Shown: positions 21,065 through 34,292, counted from the stretch's first letter. The stretch: 64,000 nucleotides of DNA from Gymnothorax reevesii (GCA_029721435.1 CM056581.1:68372712-68436711), one strand, 5' to 3'. Notes: generated by a model not told the origin, from the letters alone. Made by a program: numbers and translations.

Positions 21065-21211
21065 GGTGGTTGCGATGGTGTTCTGAGTGGTTGCTAAGGC
21101 ATTGCCAGGCAATTGCTATGGTGTTCTGGGTGGTTGCTGGGTGGTTGATAGGGCATTGCTAGGCAGTTGCTATGGTGTTCTGGGTGGTTGCTAGGGCGTT
21201 GCTAGGCAGCT
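21065..21211 (+). repeat. Array 1 (left edge of the field)
   Basis: Only three or four units, with edge-type variants (GCGATGG, TTCTGAGTGG, GCTAAGGCATTGCCAGGCAATTGC). The higher divergence fits the margin of an expanding array. Confidence 0.85.
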
Positions 21212-21612
21212 GCTTATGTTGTTTAGGCATTGCTTGTCTTTGTTTGAGAGTTGGAAAAGAGTTTCTATGTGAGTGTATGAGTTCAAGGCGAGAGGGTGAA
21301 GATGAGAGCGATTTTCTCATTGAATATCATTATAATGAGGTTTCAGAGGTCCATGTATTTTGGGAATTGTGGGAAATCTGTAAGTTAGATCGCTGAGTAA
21401 AGTCATAGCACACTCCTCACAAGCGAGCTGCACGTTTTGACTTGTAATGTGTGGGGATCGGGTGAAAATTGTGGGAGAAGTAGCGAACCGTGCGATTACG
21501 AAAGAAATTGGAATAATAACTAGAAAATTCCAGCAGAAATTTTGAATGTGCCTGCTGCTCTACGAGTACAGTGTTGGAGATGGTTGCCAGCGTTCTGGTA
21601 TGCAATAGATAT
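21212..21612 (+). repeat. Spacer 1 (modules A, B, D)
   Basis: Module A (TTGTTTGAGAGTTGGAAAAG ... GAGGGTGAAGATGAGAGCG, about 90 bp) is followed by one module B (TTTTCTCATTGA ... GTAGCGAACCG). There is only one AATAATAA, then module D (AACTAGAAAATTCCAGCAG ... GATATCATGTTCTGGG). The first and simplest spacer. Confidence 0.85.
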
Positions 21613-24600
21613 CATGTTCTGGGTGGTTGGTAGGGCGTTGCTAGACTGTTGTTATGGTGTTCTGGGGGGTTGCTAGGGCATTGCTAGGTGGTTGCTACGG
21701 TCTTCTGGGTGGTTGCTATGGCGTTGCTAGGCAGTTGCTATGGTGTTCTGGGTGGTTGTTAGGGCATTGCTAGGCTGTTATTATGGTGTTCTGAGTGGTT
21801 GCTAGTGCGTTGCTAGGCAGTTGCTATGGTGTTCTGGGTGGTTGCTAGGGCATTGCTAGGCAGTTGCTATGGTGTTCTGGGGGGTTGCTAGGCGGTTGCT
21901 ATGGTGTTCTAAGTGGTTGCTAGGGCGTTGCTAGGCGGTTGCTATGGTGTTCTGAGTGGTTGCTAGGTCGTTGCTAGGCAGTTGTTATGGTGTTCTGGGT
22001 GGTTGCTAGGGCGTTGCTAGGCAGTTGCTATGGTGTTCTGGGTGGTTGCTAGGCGGTTGCTATGGTATTCTGGGTGGTTGCTATTCGGTTGCTATGGTGT
22101 TCTGGGTCGTTGCTAGGGCGTTGCTAGGCGGTTGCTATGGTGTTCTGAATGGTTGCTAGGGCGTTGCTATGGTGTTCTGGGTGGTTGCTAGGGCATTGCG
22201 AGGCGGTTGCTATGGTGATCTGTGTGGTTGCTAGGGCGGTGCTAGGCGGTGGCTATGGTGTTCTGGGTCGTGGCTAGGGGGTTGCTAGGCGGTTGCTATG
22301 GTGTTTTGGGTGGTAGGTATGGCGTGGCTATGGTCTTGTGGGTGGTTGCTCGGCGGTTGCTATGATGTTCTGGGTGGTTGCTAGGGCGTTGCTAGGCGGT
22401 TGCTATGGTGTTCTGGGTGGTTGCTAGGTGGTTGCTATGGTGTTCTGGGTGGTTGCCAGGGCGTTGCTAGGCAGTTGCTATGGTGTTCTAGGTGGTTGTT
22501 AGGGCGTTGCTAGGCAGTTGCTATGGTGTTCTGGGTGGTTGCTAGGCGGTTGCTATGGTGTTCTAAGTGGTTGCTAGGGCATTGCTAGGCGGTTGCTATG
22601 GTGTTCTGGTTGGTTGCTAGGGCGTTGCTATGGTGTTCTGGGTGGTTGCTAGGGCATTGCTAGGGGGTTGCTATGGTGTTCTGGGTGGTTGCAAGGGCGT
22701 TGCTATGGTGTTCTTGTTGGTTCCTAGGGCGTTGCTAGGCGGTTGCTATGGTGTTCTGGGTGGTTGCTAGGGCGTTGCTAGGCGGTTGCTATGGTGTTCT
22801 GGGTCGTTGCTAGGGCGTTGCTAGGTGGTTGCTATGGTGTTTTGGGTGGTTGCTAGGGCGTTGCTAAGTGGTTGCTATGGTGTTCTGGGTGGTTGCTTGG
22901 CGGTTGCTAGGTGTTCTGGGTTGTTGCTAGGGCGTTGCTAGGCAGGTGCTATGGTGTCCTGGGCGGTTGCTATGGTGTTCTGGGTGGTTGCTAGGCAGTT
23001 GCTATGGTGTTCTGGGTGGTTGCTAGGGCTTTGCTAGGCAATTGCTATGGTGTTCTGGGTGGTTGCTAGGGATTTGCTAGGCAGTTGCTATTGTGTTCTG
23101 GGTGGTTGCTAGGCGGTTGCTATGGTGTTCTGGGTTGTGGCTAGGGCATTGCTTGGCGGTTGCTTTGGTGTTCTGGGTGGTTGCTAGGGCGTTGCAAGGC
23201 AGTTGCGATGGTGTTCTGGGTGGTTGCTAGGCAGTTGCTATGGTGTTCTGGGTGGTTGCTGGGCGTTGCGAGGCAGTTGCTATGGTGTTCTGGGTGGTTG
23301 CTAGGGCGTTGCTAGGCAGTTGCGATGGTGTTCTGGGTGGTTGCTAGGCAGTTGCTATGGTGTTCTGGGTGGTTGCTGGGCGTTGAGAGGCAGTTGCTAT
23401 GGTGTTCTGGGTGGTTGCTAGGCAGTCGCTATGGTGTTCTGGGTGGTTGCTAGGGCGTTGCTTTGGTGTTCTGAGTAGTTGCCAGGGCGTTGCTAGGCGG
23501 TTGCTATGGTGTTCTGGGTGGTTTCTAGGGCGTTGCTAGGCAGTAGTTATGGTGTTCTGGGTGGTTGCTAGGCTGTTGCTATGGTGTTCTGGGTTGTTGC
23601 TAGGGCGTTGCTAGGCAGTTGCTATGGTGTTCTGGGTGGTTGCTAGGCAGTTGCTATGGTGTTCTGGGTGGTTGCTAGGCGGTCGCTATGGTGTTCTGGG
23701 GGGGTGCTAGGGCGTTGCTTTGGTGTTCTGAGCAGTTGCTAGGGTGTTGCTCGGCGGTTGCTATGGTGTTCTGGGTGGTTTCTAGGGCGTTGCTAGGCAG
23801 TAGTTATGGTGTTCTGGGTGGTTGCTAGGCTGTTGCTATGGTAATCTGGGTTGTTGCTGGGGCGTTGCTAGGCAGTTGCTATGGTGTTCTGGGTTGTTGC
23901 TAGGCAGTTGCTATGGTGTTCTGGGTCGTTGCTAAGCAGTTGTTATGGTGTTCTGGGTGGTTGCTAGGGCGCTGCTAGGCAGTTGCTATGGTGTTCTGGG
24001 TGGTTGCTAGGGCGTTGCTAGGCAGTTGCTATGGTGTTCTGGGTGGTTGCTAGGCAGTTGCTATGGTGTTCTGGGTCGTTGCTCGGGCGTTGCTAAGCAG
24101 TTGTTATGGTGTTCTGGGTGGTTGCTAGGGCGTTGCTAGGCAGTTGCTATGGTGTTCTGGGTGGTTGCTAGGCAGTTGCTATGGTGTTCTGGGTCGTTGC
24201 TCGGGCGTTGCTAAGCAGTTGTTATGGTGTTCTGGGTGGTTGCTAGGCGGTTGCTATGTTGTTCTGGCTGGTTGCTAGGGCGTTGCAAGGTGGTTGCTAT
24301 GGTGTTCTGGGTGGTTGCTAGGGCGTGGCTAGGCGTTTGCTATGGTGTTCTGGGTGCTTTCTAGGGCGTTGTTAGGCAGTTGTTATGGTGTTCTGGGTGG
24401 TTGCTAGGGCGTTGCTAAGCAGTTGCTATGGTGTTCTGGGTGGTTGCTAGGGCGTTGGGAGGCCGTTGCTATGGTGTTCTGGGTGGTTGCTAGGGCAATG
24501 CTAGGCAGTGGCTATGGTGTTCTGGGTGGTTGCTAGGCGGTTGCTTTGGTGTTCTGGGTTGGTGCTAGGGCATTGCTAGGCAGGTGCTATGGTGTTCTGG

Positions 24601-25431
24601 GTGGGTGCTAGGCAGTTGCTATGGTGTTCTAGGTGGTTGCTAGGGCGTTGCTGGGCAGTTGCTATGGTTTTCTGGGTGGTTGCTAGGCGGTTGCTATGGT
24701 GTTCTGGGTTGTTGCTAGGGCGTTGCTAGGCAGTTGCTATGGTGTTCTGGGTGTTTGTGAGGCGGTTGCTGGGGTGTGCTGGGTGGCTGGTTGGGCGTTG
24801 CTAGGCGGTTGGTATGGTGTTGTGGGTGGTTGCTAGGGCGTTGATTGGCAGTTGCTATGGTGTTGTGGGTGGTTGGGAGGGCGTTGCTAGGCGGTTGCTA
24901 TGTTGTTGTGGGTGGTTGTTAGGGCGTTGCTAAGCAGTTGCTACGGTATTGTGGGTGGTTGCTAGGGCGTTGTTAGGCGGTTGCTATGGTGTTCTGGGTG
25001 GTTGCTAGGGCGTTGCTAGGCAGTAGCTATGGTGTTTTTGGTGGTTGCTAGGCGGTTACTATGGTGTTCTGGGTGGTTGCTAGGGCAATGGTAGTCGGTT
25101 GCTATGGTGTTCTGGGTGGTTGCTAGGCGGTTGTAATGGTGATCTGGGTTGTTGCTAGGGGGTTGCTAGGCAGTTGCTATGGGGGGGGGGGTGGTTGTTA
25201 GGCAGTTGCTATGGTGTTCTGGGTGGTTGCTAGGGCGTTGCTATGGTTTCCTGGGTGGTTGCTAGGCGGTAGCTATGGTGTTCTGGGTTGTTGCTAGGGC
25301 GTTGCTAGGCAGTTGCTTTGGTGTTCTGGGTGGTTGCTCGGCGGTTGCTATGGTGTTCTGGGTGGTTGTTAGGGCGTTGCTAGGCTGTTATTATGGTGTT
25401 CTGGGTGGTTGCTAGGGCGTTCTTGGTGGTT
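21613..25431 (+). repeat. Array 2
   Basis: Begins with the class I start (GGTTGGTAGGGCGTTGCTAGACTGTTGTTATGG, then GGTCTTCTGGG). It contains two internal higher-order repeats: a 257-bp step (CAGTAGTTATGG at 23541 and 23798) and a 118-bp step (43+43+32; GCTCGGGCG at 24081 and 24199). It also has an 11-base G run at 25181-25191. Units between 24.7 and 25.4 kb are the most mutated. Confidence 0.9.
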
Positions 25432-25841
25432 GCTATGGTGTTTGTTATGTTGTCTTGTCTTTGATTGAGAGTTGGAAAAGAGTTTCTATGTGAGTGTATG
25501 AGTTCAAGGCCTGAGGGTGAAGATGAGAGCGATTTTCTCATTGACTTCCATTATAACGAGGTTTCAGAGGTCCTTGTTTTTTGGGAATTGTGGGAAATCT
25601 GTCAGTCGGATCGCTGAGTAAAGTCAAAGCACACTCCTCATAAGAGAGCCGCACGTTTTGACGTGTAATTTGTGGGGATCGGGTGAAAATTGTGGGAGAT
25701 GTAGCGAACCGTGCGATTCCGGAAGAACTTGGAATAATAATAATAACTAGAAAATTCCCGCAGAAATTTTGAATGTGCCTGCTGCTCTACGAGTACAGTG
25801 TTGGAGATGGTTGCCAGCGTTTTGGTATGCAGCAGATATCA
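25432..25841 (+). repeat. Spacer 2 (A, B, D)
   Basis: As spacer 1, but with ATAATAATAA before module D and GATTCCGGAAG at the B end. Confidence 0.85.
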
Positions 25842-28310
25842 TGTTCTGGGTGGTTGCTAGAGCGTTGCTAGGCGGTTGCTATGGTGTTCTGGGTGGTTGC
25901 TTGGGCGTTGCTAGGCAGTTGCTATGGTGTTCTGGGTGGTTGCCAGGCGGTTGCTATGGTGTTCCGGGTGGTTTCTAGGGCATTGCTAGGCGGTTGCTAT
26001 GGTGTTCTGGGTGGTTGCTTGGGCGTTGCCAAGCAGTTGCTATGGTGTTCTGGGTGGTTGCTAGGGCGTTGCTAGGCGGTTGCTATGGTGTTATTGGTGG
26101 TTGCCTGGCGGTTGCTATGATGTTCTGGGTGGTTGCTAGGGCATTGCTAAGCAGTTGCTATGGTGTTCTGGTTGGTTGCTAGGGCGTTGCTATGGTGTTC
26201 TGGGTGGTTGCTAGGGCATTTCTAGGCAGTTGCTATGGTGTTCTGGGTGGTTGCTAGGGCGTTGCTAAGCGGTTGCTATCGTGTTCTGGATGGTTGCTAA
26301 GGCGTTGCTAGGCAGTTGCTATGGTGTTTTTGGTGGTTGCTAGGCGGTTGCTATGGTGTTCTGGGTTGTTGCTAGGGCGTTGCTATGCAGTTGCTATGGT
26401 GTTTTGGGTGGTTTTAAGGCGGTTGCTATGGTGTTCTTGGTGGTTGCTAAGGCGTTTCTATGGTGTTCTGGGTGGCTGCTAGGGCATTGCTAGGCAGTTG
26501 CTTTGGTGTTCTGGGTGGTTGCTAGGGCGTTGCTAGGCAGTTGCTATGGTGTTTTGGGTGGTTGCTAGGGCGTTGCTAGGCAGTTGATATGGTATTCTGG
26601 TTGGTTGCTAGGCGGTTACTAAGTGTACTGGGTTGTTGCTAGGGCGTTTCTAGGCAGTTGCTATGGTGTTCTTGTTGGTTGCTACGGCGTTGCTCAGCGG
26701 TTGCTATGTGTTCTGGGTGGTTGCTAGGGCGTTGCTAGGCAGTTGCTGTGGTGTTCTGGGCGGTAGCTAGGGCGTTGCTAAACAGTTGCTATGGTGTTCT
26801 GGGTGGTTGCTGGGCGTTGTGAGGCAGTTGCTCTGGTGTTCTGGGTGGTTGCTAGGGCGTTGCTAGGCAGTTGCTTTTGTGTTCTGGGTGGTTGCAAGGC
26901 GGTTGCTATGGTGTTCTGGGTTATTGCTAGGGCATTGCTAGGCGGTTGCTTTGGTGTTCTGGGTGGTTGCTAGGGCGTTGCTAGGCAGTTGCTATGGTGT
27001 TCAGGGTGGTTGCTAGGGCGTTGCAAAGGCGGTTGCTATGGTGTTATTTGTGGTTGCCTGGTGGTTGCTATGGTGTTCTGGGTGGTTGCTAGGGGATTGC
27101 TAAGCGGTTGCTATGGTGTTCTGGTTGTTTGCTAGGGCGTTGCTATGGTGTTCTGGGTGGTTGCTAGGGCATTGCTGTGGTGTTCTGGGTGGTTGCTAGG
27201 GCATTGCTAAGCAGTTGCTGTGGTGTTCTGGGTGGTTGCTAGGGCGTTGCTAAGCGGTTGCTATTGTGTTCTGGGTGGTGGCTAAGGCGTTTGTTTGGCA
27301 GTTGCTATGGTGATTTCCGTGGTTGCTAGGCGGTTGCTAAGGTGTTCTGGGTTGTTGCTAGGGCGTTGCTATGCAGTTGCTATGGTGTTTTGGGTGGTTT
27401 CTAGGCGGTTGCTATGGTGTTCTTGGTGGTTGCTAGGGCGTTCCTATGGTCTTCTGGGTGGCTACTAGGGCGTTGCTAGGCAGTTGCGATGGTGTTCTGG
27501 GTGGTTGCTAAGGCGTTTGCTATGGTCTTCTGGGTGGTTGCTCGGGCGTTGCTAAGCGGTTGGTATGGTGTTCTGGGTGGTTGCTAGGGCGTTGCTAGGC
27601 AGTTGATATGGTATTATGGTTGGTTGCTAGGCGGTGACTAAGTGTACTGGGTTGTTGCTAGTGCGTTGCTAGGCAGTTGCTATGGTGTTCTAGGTGGTTG
27701 CTACGGCGTTGCTAAGCGGTTGCTACGTGTTCTGGGTGGTTGCTAGGGCGTTGCTAGGCAGTTGCTGTGGTGTTCTGGGCGGTTGCTAGGGCGTTGCTAA
27801 ACAGTTGCTATGGTGTTCTGGGTGGTTGCTGGGCGTTGTGAGGCAGTTGCTATGGTGTTCTGGGTGGTTGCTAGGCAGTTGCTATGGTGTTCTGGGGGGG
27901 TTGCTAGGCAGTTGTTATGGTGTTCTGGGCGGTTGCTAGGGCGTTGCTAAACAGTTGCTATGGTGTTCTGGGTGGTTGCTGGGCGTTGTGAGGCAGTTGC
28001 TATGGTGTTCTGGGTGGTTGCTAGGGCGTTGCTAGGCGGTTGCTTTGGTGTTCTGGGTTGTTGCTAGGGCATTGCTAGGCGGTCGCTTTGGTGTTCTGGG
28101 TGGTTGCTTGGGCGTTGCTAGGCAGTTGCTATGGTGTTCTGGGTGGTTGCTAGGCAGTTGATATGGTGTTCTGGGTGGTTGCTAGGGCGTTGCTAGGCAG
28201 TTGCTATGGTGTTCTGGGTGGTTGCTAGGGCGTTGCAAGGCAGTTGCTGTAGTGTTTAGGGTGGTTGCTAGGGCGTTGCTAGGGAGTTGCTATGGTGTTC
28301 TGGGTGGTTG
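25842..28310 (+). repeat. Array 3
   Basis: Class II start (GGTTGCTAGAGCGTTGCTAGGCGG then GGTTGCTTGGGCG). Carries the odd variant TGATTTCCGTGG at 27311, shared with arrays 4 and 6, and AAGTGTACTGGG twice (about 26630 and 27640). Confidence 0.88.
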
Positions 28311-28924
28311 CTATGGTGTTCCTAAGGTTGTTCGGGCATGCTTCCCTTGTTTGAGAGCTGGAAAAGAGTTTCTACGTGAGTGTATGAGTTCAAGGTGAGA
28401 GGGTGAAGATGAGTGCGATTTTCTCATTGACTTCCATTATAACAAGGTTTCAGAGGTCCATCTTTTTTGGGAATTGTGGGAAATCTGTAAGTCGGATCGC
28501 TGAATAAAGTCATAGCACATTCCTCACAAGCGAGCCGCACGTTTTGACGTGTAATTTGTGGGGATCGGGTGAAAATTGTGGGAGAAGTAGCGAACCGCGC
28601 GATTTTGGATGACCGATTTTCTCATTGACTTCCATTATAACGAGGTTTCAGGGGTCCATGTTTTTTGGGAATTGTGGGAAATCTGTCAGTCGGATCGCTG
28701 AGTAAAGTCATAGCACACTCCTCACAAGCGAGCCGCACGTTTTGACGTGTAATGTGTCGGGATCCTTTGAAAATTGTGGGAGAAGAAGCGAACCGAGCGA
28801 TTTCGGAAGAACTTGGAATAATAATAATAACTAGAAAATTCCAGCAGAAATTTTGAATGTGCCTGCTGCTCTACGAGTACAGTGTTGGAGATGGTTGCCA
28901 GCGTTTTGGTATGCAGCAGATATC
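28311..28924 (+). repeat. Spacer 3 (A, B, B, D)
   Basis: Two copies of module B spaced 198 bp apart (CTCATTGACTTCC at 28423 and 28621), joined at GATTTTGGATGACCGATTTT. The two B copies differ at fixed places (GTGGGGATCGGGTG versus GTCGGGATC), a difference seen again in the other two-B spacers. Confidence 0.88.
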
Positions 28925-30418
28925 ATGTTCTGGGTGGTTGCTAGAGCTTTGCTAGGCGGTTGCTATGGTGTTCTGGGTGGTTGCTTGGGCGTTGCTAGGC
29001 AGTTGCTATGGTGTTCTGGGTGGTTGCTAGGCAGTTGCTATAGTGTTCTGGGTGGTTGCTAGAACGTTGCTAAGCAGTTGCTATGGGTTATAGGTGGTTG
29101 CTAGGGTGTTGCTAGGCGGTTGCTATGGTGTTCTGGGTGGTTGCCAGGCGGTTGCTATGGTGTTCCGGGTGGTTTCTTGGGCATTGCTAGGTGGTTGCTA
29201 TGGAGTTCTGGGTGGTTGCTTGGGCGTTGCCAAGCAGTTGCTATGGTGTTCTGGGTGGTTGCTAGGGCGTTGCTAGGCGGTTGCTATGGTGTTATTGGTG
29301 GTTGCCTGGCGGTTGCTATGATGTTCTGGGTGGTTGCTAGGGCATTGCTAAGCGGTTGCTATGGTGTTCAGGGTGGTTGCTAGGGCATTGCTATGGTGTT
29401 CTGGGTGGTTGCTAGGGCATTGCTAGGCAGTTGCTATGGTGTTCTGGGTGGTTGCTAGGGCGTTGCTAAGCGGTTGCTATTGTGTTCTGGGTGGTGGCTA
29501 AGGCGTTTGTTCGGCAGTTGCTATGGTGATTTCCGTGGTTGCTAGGCGGTTGCTAAGGTGTTCTGGGTTGTTGCTAGGGCGTTGCTATGCAGTTGCTATG
29601 GTGTTTTGGGTGGTTTCTAGGCGGTTGCTATGGTGTTCTTGGTGGTTGCTAGGGCGTTCCTATGGTCTTCTGGGTGGCTGCTAGGGCATTGCTAGGCAGT
29701 TGCTTTGATGTTCTGGGCGGTTACTAGGGCGTTGCTAGGCAGTTGCGATGGTGTTCTGGGTGGTTGCTAAGGCGGTTGCTATGGTCTTCTGGGTGGTTGC
29801 TCGGGCGTTGCTAAGCGGTTGCTATGGTGTTCTGGGTGGTTGCTAGGGCGTTGCTAGGCAGTTGATATGGTATTATCGTTGGTTGCTAGGCGGTGACTAA
29901 GTGTACTGGGTTGTTGCTAGGGCGTTGCTAGGCAGTTGCTATGGTGTTCTAGGTGGTTGCGACGGCGTTGCTAAGCGGTTGCTATGTGTTCTGGGTGGTT
30001 GCTAGGGCGTTGCTAGGCAGTTGCTGTGGTGTTCTGGGCGGTTGCTAGGGCGTTGCTAAACAGTTGCTATGGTGTTCTGGGTGGTTGCTGGGCGTTGTGA
30101 GGCAGTTGCTATGGTGTTCTGGGTGGTTGCTAGGGCGTTGCTAGGCGGTTGCTATGGTGTTCTGGGTTGTTGCTAGGGCATTGCTAGGCGGTCGCTTTGG
30201 TGTTCTGGGTGGTTGCTAGGGCGTTGCTAGGCAGTTGCTATGGTGTTCTGGGTGGTTGCTAGGCAGTTGCTATGGTGTTCTGGGTGGTTGCTAGGGCATT
30301 GCTAGGCAGTTGCTATGGTGTTCTGGGTGGTTGCTAGGGCGTTGCAAGGCAGTTGCTGTAGTGTTTAGGGTGGTTGCTAGGGCATTGCTAGGGAGTTGCT
30401 ATGGTGTTCTGGGTGGTT
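28925..30418 (+). repeat. Array 4
   Basis: Class II start. Its unit order parallels array 6 at a constant offset of 5366 bases, for example TGATTTCC at 29527 and 34893. Confidence 0.88.
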
Positions 30419-31085
30419 GCTATGGTGTTCCTAAGGTTGTTCGGGCATGCTTCTCTTTGTTTGAGAGCTGGAAAAGAGTTTCTACGTGAGTGTATGAGTT
30501 CAAGGCGAGAGGGTGAAGATGAGAGCGATTTTCTCATTGACTTCCATTATAACAAGGTTTCAGAGGTCCATGTTTTTTGGGAATTGTGGGAAATCTGTGA
30601 GTCGGATCGCTGAATAAAGTTATAGCACATTCCTCACAAGCGAGCCGCACATTTTGACGTGTAATTTGTGGGGATCGGGTGAAAATTGTGGGAGAAGTAG
30701 CGAACCGAGTGATTTTGGAAGACGGATTTTCTCATTGACTTCCATTATAACGAGGTTTAAGGGGGCCAAGTTTTTTGGGAATTGTGGGAAATCTGTCAGT
30801 CGGATCGCTGAGTAAAGTCATAGCACACTCCTCACAAGCGAGCCGCACGTTTTGACGTGTAATGTGTCGGGATCGGTTGACAATTGTGGGAGAAGAAGGG
30901 AACCGAGCGATTTCGGAAGAACTTGGAATAATAATAATAATAAAGAAGTATGCAGGATTTTAATGTGTGTCTGCATTGCTGTAGGCACATAACTAGAAAA
31001 TTCCAGCAGAAATTTTGAATGTGCCTGCTGCTCTACGAGTACAGTGTTGGAGATGGTTGCCAGCGTTCTGGTATGCAGTAGATAT
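30419..31085 (+). repeat. Spacer 4 (A, B, B, C, D)
   Basis: Adds module C after the ATA run (AAGAAGTATGCAGGATTTT ... GCATTGCTGTAGGCACATAA). The GCAGGCACAT end of module C is inverted relative to ATGTGCCTGC in module D, so in most copies C and D can pair. Confidence 0.85.
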
Positions 31086-33675
31086 CATATTCTGGGTGGT
31101 TGGTAGGGCGTTGCTAGACTGTTGTTATGGTGTTCTGGGGGGTTGCTAGGACATTGCTAGGTGGTTGCTACGGTCTTCTGGGTGGTTGCTATGGCGTTGC
31201 TAGGCAGTTGCTATGGTGTTCTGGGTGGTTGTTAGGGCATTGCTAGGCAGTTGCAATGGTGTTCTTAGTAGTTGCTAGGGCTTTGCTAGGCAGGTGCTAT
31301 GGTGTTCTCAGTGGTTGCTAGGGCATTGCTAGGCAGTTGCTATGGTGTTCTGGGGGGGTTGCTAGGCAGTTGCTATGGTGTTCTAAGTGGTTGCTAGGCA
31401 GTTGCTAGGCGGTTGCTATGGTGTTCTGAGTGGTTGCTAGGGCATTGCTAGGCAGTTGCTATGGTGTTCTGGGTGGTTGCTAGGGCGTTGCTAGGCAGTT
31501 GCTGTGGTGTTCTGGGTGGTTGTAGGGCGGTTGCTATGGTGTTTTGGGTGGTTGCTAGGGCATTGCTAAGCGGTTGCAATGGTGTTCTGGGTGGTTGCTA
31601 GGGCATTGCTAGGCCGTTGCGATGGTGTTCTGGGTGGTTGCTAGGGCATTGCTAGGCGGTTGCTATGGTGTTCTAAGTGGTTGCTCGGACGTTGCTAGGC
31701 GGTTGCTATTGTGTTCTGGGTGGTTGCTAGGCGGTTGCTATGGTGTTCTGGGTCGTTGCTAGGGCGTTGCTAGGCGGTTGCTATGGTGTTCTGGGTGGTT
31801 TCTAGGGCGTTGCTAGGCGGTTGCTATGGTGTTCTGGGTCGTTGCTAGGGCGTTGCTAGGCGGTTGATATGGTGTTTTGGGTGGTAGCTAGGGCTTTGCT
31901 ATGGTGTTCTGGGTGGTTGCTAGGGCGTTGCTAGGCGGTTGCTATGGTGTTCTGGGTGGTTGGTAGGGCGTTGCTAGGCGGTTGTTGTGGTGATCTGCGT
32001 GGTTGCTAGGCGGTTGCAATGGTGTTCTAAGTGGTTGCTAGGGCGTTGCTAGGCAGTTGCTATGGTGTTCTGGGTGGTTGCTAGGTGGTTGCTATGGTGT
32101 TCTGGGTGGTTGCCAGGGCGTTCTAGTTGGTTGTTAGGGCGTTGCTAGGCAGTTGCTATGGTGTTCTGGGTGGTTGCTAGGCGGTTGCTATGGTGTTCTG
32201 AGTGGTTGCTAGGCAGTTGCTAGGCGGTTGCTATGGTGTTCTGGGTGGTTGCTAGGGCGTTGCTAGGCGATTGCTATGGTGTTTTGGGTGGTTGCTAGGG
32301 CATTGCTAGGCGGTTGCTATGGTGTTCTGGGTCGTTGCTAGGGCGTTGCTATGGTGTTCTGGGTGGTTGGTAGGGCGTTGCTAGGCGGTTGTTATGTGTT
32401 GTGGGTGGTTGCTAGGGCGTTGCTAGGCGGTTGCTATGGTGTTCTGGGTGGTTGCTAGGCAGTTGCTATGGTGTTCTGGGTCGTTGCTAGGGTGTTGCTA
32501 GGCGGTTGCTATGGTCTTTTGGGTGGTTGCTAGGGGGTTTCTATGGTGTTCTGGGTTGTTGCTAGGGTGTTGCTAGACAATTGGTATGGTGATCTGGGTG
32601 GTTGCTAGGGCGTTGCTATGGTGTTCTGGGTGGTTGCTAGGGCGATCTGGGTGGTTGCTAGGGCGTTGCTTGGCGGTTGCTATGGTGTTCTGGGTCGTTG
32701 CTAGAGCGTTGCTAGGCGGTTGCTATGGTGTTTTGGGTGGTAGCTAGGGCGTTGCTATGGTGTTCTGGGTGGTTGCTAGGGCGTTGCTAGGCAATTGCTA
32801 TTTTGTTCTGGGTGGTTGCTAGGGCGTTGCTAGGCGGTTGCTATGGTGTTCTGGGTGGTTGCTAGGCGGTTGCTATGGTGTTCTGGTTGGTTGCTAGGGC
32901 GTTGCTGGGCGGTTGCTATGGTGTTCTGGGTGGTTACTAGGCCGTTGCTATGGTGTTCTAAGTGGTTGCTAGGGCGTTGCTAGGCAGTTGCAATGGTGTT
33001 CTGGGTGGTTGCTAGGTGGTTGCTATGGTGTTCTGGGTGGTTGCCAGGGCGTTGCTAGGCAGTTGCAATGGTGTTCTCGGTGGTTGATAGGGCGTTGCTA
33101 GGCAGTTGCTATGGTGTTCTGGGTGGTTGCTAGGCGGTTGCTATGGTGTTCTAAGTGGTTGCTAGGGCACTGCTAGGCGGTTGCTATGGTGTTCTAGGTG
33201 GTTGCTAGGGCGTTGCTATGGTGTTCTGGGTGGTTGCTAGGGCATTGCTAGGCGGTTGCTATGGTGTTCTGGGTGGTTACGAAGGCGTTGCTATGGTTTT
33301 CTGGGTGGTTGCTAGGGCGTTGCAAGGCGGTTGCTATGGTGTTCTGGGTGGTTGCTAGGGTGTTGCTATGGTTTTCTGGGTCGTTGCTAAGGCGTTGCTA
33401 GACGGTTGCTATGGTGTTTTGGGTGGTTGCTAGTGCGTCGCTAAGCGGTTGCTATGGTGTTCTGGGTGGTTGCTAGGGCGTTGCCAGGCAGTTGCTATGG
33501 TGTTCTGGGTGGTTGCTTGGCGATTGCTCGGTGTTCTGGGTTGTTGCTAGGGCGTTGCCAGGCAGTTGCTATGGTGTTCTGGGTGGTTGCTAGGGCGTTG
33601 CAAGGCAGTTGCTGTAGTGTTTAGGGTGGTTGCTAGGGCGTTGCTAGGGAGTTGCTATGGTGTTCTGGGTGGTTG
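31086..33675 (+). repeat. Array 5
   Basis: Class I start like arrays 2, 7 and 12. Its first part follows array 7 unit by unit, including the rare GGGCGTTCTAGTTGGTTG (about 32116 and 37610). Confidence 0.88.
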
Positions 33676-34292
33676 CTATGGTGTTCCTAAGGTTGTTCGG
33701 GCATGCTTCTCTTTGTTTGAGATCTGGAAAAGAGTTTCTACGTGAGTGTATGAGTTCAAGGTGAGAGGGTGAAGATGAGTGCGATTTTCTCATTGACTTC
33801 CATTATAACAAGGTTTCAGAGGTCCATCTTTTTTGGGAATTGTGGGAAATCTGTAAGTCGGATCGTTGAATAAAGTCATAGCACATTCCTCACAAGCGAG
33901 CCGCACGTTTTGACGTGTAATTTGTGGGGATCGGGTGAAAATTGTGGGAGAAGTAGCGAACCGCGCGATTTTGGATGACCGATTTTCTCATTGACTTCCA
34001 TTATAACGAGGTTTCAGGGGTCCATGTTTTTTGGGAATTGTGGGAAATCTGTCAGTCGGATCGCTGAGTAAAGTCATAGCACTCTCCTCACAAGCGAGCC
34101 GCACGTTTTGACGTGTAATGTGTCGGGATCGGTTGAAAATTGTGGGAGAAGAAGCGAGCCGAGCGATTTCGGAAGAACTTGGAATAATAATAATAACTAG
34201 AAAATTCCAGCAGAAATTTTGAATGTGCCTGCTGCTCTACGAGTACAGTGTTGGAGATGGTTGCCAGCGTTTTGGTATGCAGCAGATATCAT
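33676..34292 (+). repeat. Spacer 5 (A, B, B, D)
   Basis: Near-copy of spacer 3 at +5366, including the shared GGATGACCG junction and GTGAGAGGG in module A. Confidence 0.88.
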
